Origin: Tritrichomonas foetus
Taxonomy: Eukaryota; Parabasalia; Tritrichomonadida; Tritrichomonadidae
Reading direction: 5' to 3'
Length of the DNA: 37,595 nucleotides
Assembly: GCA_001839685.1 (NCBI GenBank)
Contig: MLAK01001036.1
Location: 1-37,595, forward strand
Below the pieces are notes generated by a model, which was not told the origin of the DNA, searched no databases, and saw only the letters and a program-made list of their open reading frames with translations. Of the stretch, positions 36,868-37,595 are shown in pieces (within the stretch, counting starts at the first letter, position 1; every line of letters begins with the position of its first letter). A program made the translations under genes and the position numbers.

Positions 36868-36905
<38 letters not shown>
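36868..36905. repeat. A38 homopolymer
   Basis: Thirty-eight consecutive A residues. It is either a slippage tract or the poly(A) tail of a retroposed transcript. The preceding sequence shows no recognisable gene. Confidence 0.9.
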
Positions 36906-36907
<2 letters not shown>

Positions 36908-36922
36908 TGAAGGTTAATAAGC

Positions 36923-36948
36923 TGCATTTGATCTGTAAAACAAATGCA
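36923..36948. repeat. Hairpin-forming inverted repeat
   Basis: TGCATTTG and CAAATGCA (8-bp arms, 10-base loop) pair exactly just beyond the A38 run. Confidence 0.7.
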
Positions 36949-37380
36949 AATTTAGAGAATCTAAGTGCGAACTCAAATTTGCGTCAAATCAAACATAAAT
37001 TTATCTCATATAAATTTCGACCTTAGAATTTTAAATTTCATATTTCAAATTAGAATTAGAAACTCTTTTTTATGTCTCGGAATTATGATGATAACATCAT
37101 TTTGGAATAACCATATACTCAAAGTTTTTCTCTTTGACTTTACGGTTTGGAAGTTATCACCACAATTCTGAGTCATATGTACCAGGTCGGTAATTAACAT
37201 GAGTAAAACACATATTTAATTTGACAACATTTTCTTGAACTTTGATTTTCTGTTTGAGTTTTTTTCTTTCCATATTGGCATTTTATTTTTTGATTTTATT
37301 TTTTGACAAATTTCATATAACATGTCTCATGGCATCAATTTTGACAATTCAATTTTCTTTTCATTTTCCAAAAAAAAGTA

Positions 37381-37435
37381 CTGCCAAAATTTCCTCGAAT
37401 CAAATTTGGTGCTTGATTCACAGAAATTTTGGCAG
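37381..37435. repeat. Nested hairpin with 13-bp and 7-bp stems
   Basis: Outer arms CTGCCAAAATTTC (37381-37393) and GAAATTTTGGCAG (37423-37435) are exact reverse complements. Inside, GAATCAA (37397-37403) pairs exactly with TTGATTC (37413-37419) around a nine-base loop. The two stems are joined by a symmetric 3/3 internal loop. A 55-base precursor-like fold or the core of a small inverted-repeat element are both possible. Confidence 0.85.
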
Positions 37436-37519
37436 AACTTTTAAATTCTTCCAAATTCATGAAATTTGGATTTTTTTCCTTTTGAAAATTTTTTCTTTTG
37501 AAGTAGACCTATAAGTTGT

Positions 37520-37546
37520 GATAAATTGCGCTTCGCTCAATTTATC
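37520..37546. repeat. Hairpin with 9-bp arms
   Basis: GATAAATTG (37520-37528) and CAATTTATC (37538-37546) are exact reverse complements around CGCTTCGCT, in which GC can pair with GC as well. Confidence 0.75.
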
Positions 37547-37595
37547 CCAACTGAAAATTTCATGAATGAGAAAACCAACGAAATCATAAATGAAA

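Larger units (their letters stand above)
36617..37595. other. Non-coding region rich in hairpins
   Basis: Nearly 1 kb to the window end. It holds an A38 run (36868-36905) and at least four inverted repeats at 36923-36948, 37381-37435, 37451-37471 and 37520-37546. An ATG ORF at 37242-37514 (90 codons) is very hydrophobic, overlaps the hairpins and is unlikely to be a gene. Confidence 0.6.

Noticed and set aside
37242..37514. 90-codon, Phe/Leu-rich ORF
   Set aside because: Overlaps several inverted repeats, with no domain or convincing start context.
1..37595. CRISPR arrays, rRNA or tRNA genes, operons and bacterial-type ribosome binding sites
   Set aside because: Looked for by eye and none found; gene families and structure are eukaryotic.

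Overview
The window looks like nuclear DNA of a parabasalid protist, most likely a Tritrichomonas or Trichomonas relative. It is AT-rich, every recognisable eukaryotic gene is a single uninterrupted ORF, start codons lie close to short initiator-like TCA-Py-W sequences, and genes sit on both strands without operon logic. Decayed fragments of what look like DUF3447-type ankyrin proteins and a P-element-like transposase fit the repeat-laden genomes of this group. The species call is inference. The four N positions (125, 157, 14876, 14883) lie outside confident genes.

Layout. 1-990: non-coding, with a perfect 18-bp tandem repeat. 991-6337 (minus): a coiled-coil protein and a CYFIP/Sra1 subunit of the SCAR/WAVE complex. 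7052-9523 (plus): a GOST-type seven-helix membrane protein and a BAR-domain-like protein. 9763-10083: purine-rich tandem repeats. 10109-13978: a small methyltransferase (minus), a single-domain voltage-gated cation channel (plus), and a coiled-coil protein resembling outer-dynein-arm docking factors (minus). 13979-17175: about 3.2 kb of degraded mobile and gene-family debris. 17176-19762: V-ATPase proteolipid (minus), a family 16 methyltransferase (plus), ribosomal protein eS26 (minus). 20942-25880: a WW-like/MyTH4/RhoGAP protein (plus), a UBL-UBA ubiquitin receptor (minus), a secreted GH13 glycosidase (plus). 26624-30824: a small RING protein (minus), an LPCAT-like acyltransferase, a legumain-type C13 protease and a cyclin (all plus). 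30825-31963: non-coding, with a dispersed-repeat copy. 31964-36616: an acidic protein with two possible winged-helix segments (minus) and a 1,050-residue helical protein (plus). 36617-37595: non-coding, rich in hairpins and with a 38-A homopolymer.

Functional links. CYFIP/Sra1 and the Vilse-like RhoGAP both belong to Rac-dependent control of branched actin, and the BAR-like protein may couple to membrane shape. V-ATPase, legumain, GH13 and the GOST protein suggest a secretory/endolysosomal set. These are thematic links between separate genes, not evidence of a cluster.

The most interesting non-coding signal is a recurring 10-mer, TCAAAAAGT(G/T) in either orientation. By eye I find it only outside confident coding sequence. 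It often lies 20-50 bp before a start codon, and in one case forms a perfect inverted repeat. It is a candidate promoter element. No new multi-gene system could be demonstrated.
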